From Beijerinckiaceae bacterium (GTDB taxonomy: Bacteria; Pseudomonadota; Alphaproteobacteria; Rhizobiales; Beijerinckiaceae), in the NCBI GenBank assembly GCA_947456505.1, contig CANGTC010000002.1, positions 44,312-108,311 on the forward strand: a stretch of 64,000 bases of DNA, given 5' to 3'. The position numbers were made by a program, and so were the translations under genes. Shown here piece by piece: positions 62,295-64,000 of this stretch. The notes under the pieces are model-generated. The model made no database searches, was not told where the DNA came from, and saw only the letters and a list, made by a program, of their open reading frames with translations. How positions within the stretch are numbered: position 1 is the stretch's first letter; the number at the start of each line of letters is the position of its first letter.

Positions 62295-63212
62295 ATGATC
62301 ACACGCGCGCAAAAACTCAGGCAAATCCTCGGACGTGATGAGCTTGTGATCGCACCCGGTGTTTATGACGGATATAGTGCCCGTCTCGTCGAAGCAGCAG
62401 GATTTGAGACTGCTGCGACCAGCGGGGCGGCAGTTTCAAACTCCGTTCTTGGTATTGATGATATTGGCGTAATGGGACTAAATGAAAACGTCCTCCACTG
62501 TCAGCGGATCGCCGCCGCCATAAATATTCCCCTCACTGCGGACGCAGACACCGGTTATGGAAATCCGGTGAATGTTCATTATACAGTGCAGCAGTTTGAG
62601 CAAGCTGGTCTCGCCGGAGTCAATATAGAGGATCAGGTGCATCCCAAACGTTGTGGGCATATGCCGGGCAAGGAGGTGGTTCCTATCGTCGAGATGGTGA
62701 AAAAAATCGAGGCGGCCTGTCTTGCGCGGTGGGACGACGCTTTCATGATCATCGCTCGAACGGATGCTCTCGCAATAGAAGGCATTGAAGGCGCAGTAGA
62801 ACGTGTGCGCGCATATGTTCAGGCTGGCGCCGACATGATTTTTCCAGACGGCGCGCGTTCGGAGGACGATATTAAGCGCATAGTGGATGCTGCCGGTATC
62901 CCAGTCACTATCAATATGGGATTTGGCATTCGCTCGCGTCCGACTACACCGCTCATTCCTTTGCCTGCTCTCGCGCAAATGGGTGTCCGACGAGTCAGCT
63001 TGCCCCGAATGTTGCCTGCTGCGGCGATTATGGGCATGAGCCGTGCGCTCGACTGCATGAAGGACGTTATCCGCACTGGTGTGCCGACAGACAGACCTGA
63101 TCTGGCAGTTGGTATTGAAGAGATCATGCAATTGATGGGTTATGATGAGATGCGTGCTTTAGAGCGAAAACTTCTCACCACAGAGTCATTGGAGGTTAAA
63201 TACGGTAACTAA
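62295..63212 (+). CDS. Isocitrate lyase/phosphoenolpyruvate mutase family protein
   Basis: A 305-residue TIM-barrel enzyme. It has TADADTGYGN (magnesium site) and GVNIEDQVHPKRCGHMPGK, where KRCGH with Cys120 is the active-site loop of isocitrate and 2-methylisocitrate lyases. Its size equals 2-methylisocitrate lyase (PrpB, about 295) and oxaloacetate decarboxylase-type members. Beside an aconitase gene it could cleave 2-methylisocitrate to pyruvate and succinate. TGGAG precedes the ATG. No prpC (methylcitrate synthase) is in the window. Confidence 0.88.
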   Translation: MITRAQKLRQILGRDELVIAPGVYDGYSARLVEAAGFETAATSGAAVSNSVLGIDDIGVMGLNENVLHCQRIAAAINIPLTADADTGYGNPVNVHYTVQQFEQAGLAGVNIEDQVHPKRCGHMPGKEVVPIVEMVKKIEAACLARWDDAFMIIARTDALAIEGIEGAVERVRAYVQAGADMIFPDGARSEDDIKRIVDAAGIPVTINMGFGIRSRPTTPLIPLPALAQMGVRRVSLPRMLPAAAIMGMSRALDCMKDVIRTGVPTDRPDLAVGIEEIMQLMGYDEMRALERKLLTTESLEVKYGN

Positions 63213-63365
63213 TGTGGTGGAAAGGCGCCAGCGATGATTGTCTTGCCAGGTGCAAGGAGCGGTTCTCGCGAACTGCACAGACAGGTTTGCATCTGCTAAA
63301 ATGATGACTGACTTAAACCTGCACCCTGATTTTGGGGCGAATTCCAATGGGAAGCATCGGCGCGC

Positions 63366-63863
63366 ATGATCACTAATTTCAGATTTCTAGCTATGCTGGT
63401 GTGCGTGTTTTATGCGGCGCCGATCCAAGCACGCGCGCAGACGGCGGACGAAGGCTTCTTTCGCGGTAAAACGGTGCGTCTGGTCGTCGGCTATGGCCCA
63501 GGCGGCGGATATGACATTTACGCCCGCCTGATAGCTCCAGCGATCGCGCGGGCGCTATCTGCAACGATCGTTATTGTAAATCAGCCCGGCGCAGGCGGCT
63601 TGACAGCCCTCGACCGGGTCTATCGCGCGGAGCCGGACGGGTTGACCATGATGATTGTCAACGGTACGCCGTCGGCGCTGGCGCAGTTGGTCGAGCAGCA
63701 AGGCGTTCGGTATGATCTCGCTAAAATGGGTCACCTTGGCATTGTCAGCGCCGCGCCACGCGTTTGGACCGTTGGGCCCAATTCTCCGTTTAAGACGCCT
63801 GCCGAGGCATTGAAGCTCGGGCGTCCGGTTATTTGGTCGGCTGGTGGGCCTCTAGTGGATTGA
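63366..63863 (+). pseudogene. Bug/TctC binding protein interrupted by an IS element (N-terminal part)
   Basis: The 165 visible residues have a signal peptide ending at ARAQT (about residue 27) and GKTVRLVVGYGPGGGYDIYARLIAPAI and VIVNQPGAGG, so this belongs to the GGGYD subgroup. It stops after PVIWSAGGPLVD, roughly half the normal length. The following bases encode, on the other strand, the end of an IS630-type transposase. The gene has therefore been split by insertion; its remaining part should lie beyond the window. Confidence 0.8.
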
Positions 63864-64000
63864 TTCCAACGCTTGGTGCCCTCGTGTCGCCGCCGCGATA
63901 ATTTTGTCCGGGTCCGCCCTCCAAACGAAGCGCTTTGGCTGCTGGTTATGGTCGGCGAGGAACCGGTTTATGGCCGCTTGAAGATCGACTACGCCGTTGA
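63852..64000 (-). CDS. IS630-family transposase, C-terminal end (cut by window end)
   Basis: The reverse strand reads VDLQAAINRFLADHN, then PKRFVWRADPDKI and RGHQALESIH followed by TAG (63852-63854). This is the standard end of IS630-type DDE transposases. Forty-eight residues are visible; the rest lies beyond the window. The stop codon sits inside or at the edge of the interrupted binding-protein frame, so the element end is near 63800-63855. Terminal inverted repeats could not be defined from one side; IS630 elements insert at TA, and a TA occurs at 63853. Confidence 0.75.
   Translation of the reverse strand, partial: NGVVDLQAAINRFLADHNQQPKRFVWRADPDKIIAAATRGHQALESIH

Overview
The window reads as proteobacterial chromosome, most likely an alphaproteobacterium of the Hyphomicrobiales. 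This rests on gene content: many Bug/TctC-type solute-binding proteins, SoxC-like molybdoprotein, PQQ dehydrogenase with its ABC ATPase, FAD-GMC dehydrogenases with a subunit 3, MmgE/PrpD, and moderate but uneven GC. No rRNA, tRNA or CRISPR array was recognised, and genus is not determinable from sequence alone. Most of it is accessory catabolic and periplasmic redox content, with several gene remnants and one insertion-sequence end.

Layout. 1-7.7 kb: the end of a hydantoinase B/acetone carboxylase-like gene, two paralogous luciferase-like flavin oxidoreductases, an SGNH esterase, an Asp/Glu racemase-maleate isomerase family protein and two orphan tricarboxylate-transporter-type binding proteins. 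7.7-8.5 kb: a decayed binding-protein fragment, then an AT-rich leader. 8.5-20.9 kb: a NusG/RfaH-like antiterminator, a Wza-type export lipoprotein, a type I polyketide synthase that stops inside its fourth domain, and immediately fused to it in another frame a 2060-residue RTX/cadherin/FG-GAP protein without its natural N-terminus. 21.5-26.3 kb: TauD/TfdA dioxygenase, sulfatase and two binding proteins. 26.7-36.7 kb: a beta-oxidation-like set (GMC oxidoreductase, two acyl-CoA dehydrogenases, convergent OB-fold protein-thiolase-crotonase, divergent ADP-forming acyl-CoA synthetase, binding protein).

36.9-51.7 kb is a periplasmic electron-transfer island: SoxC-like sulfite dehydrogenase with a short cytochrome, a diheme cytochrome, a PQQ dehydrogenase carrying the Asp-x-Asp signature of lanthanide enzymes, an ABC ATPase, a pentapeptide-repeat protein, a cytochrome fused to a Vgb-like propeller, a broken kelch gene, and a gluconate-2-dehydrogenase-type trio with a tandemly duplicated flavoprotein. 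51.8-56.9 kb is a tightly coupled leftward operon, tctC-tctB-tctA-mmgE/prpD-SDR, the only complete tripartite tricarboxylate transporter here; its distal four genes are markedly GC-richer. 57.5-64 kb: alpha/beta hydrolase, aconitase, another binding protein, an isocitrate-lyase-family enzyme, and a binding-protein gene cut short by an IS630-type element that runs off the window.

Common theme: uptake of small carboxylates by many interchangeable binding proteins, oxidation of alcohols or sugars and sulfite in the periplasm with delivery of electrons to c-type cytochromes, and CoA-ester or methylcitrate-like breakdown in the cytoplasm. All functions are inferred from motifs and family resemblance read by eye; no database search was possible.
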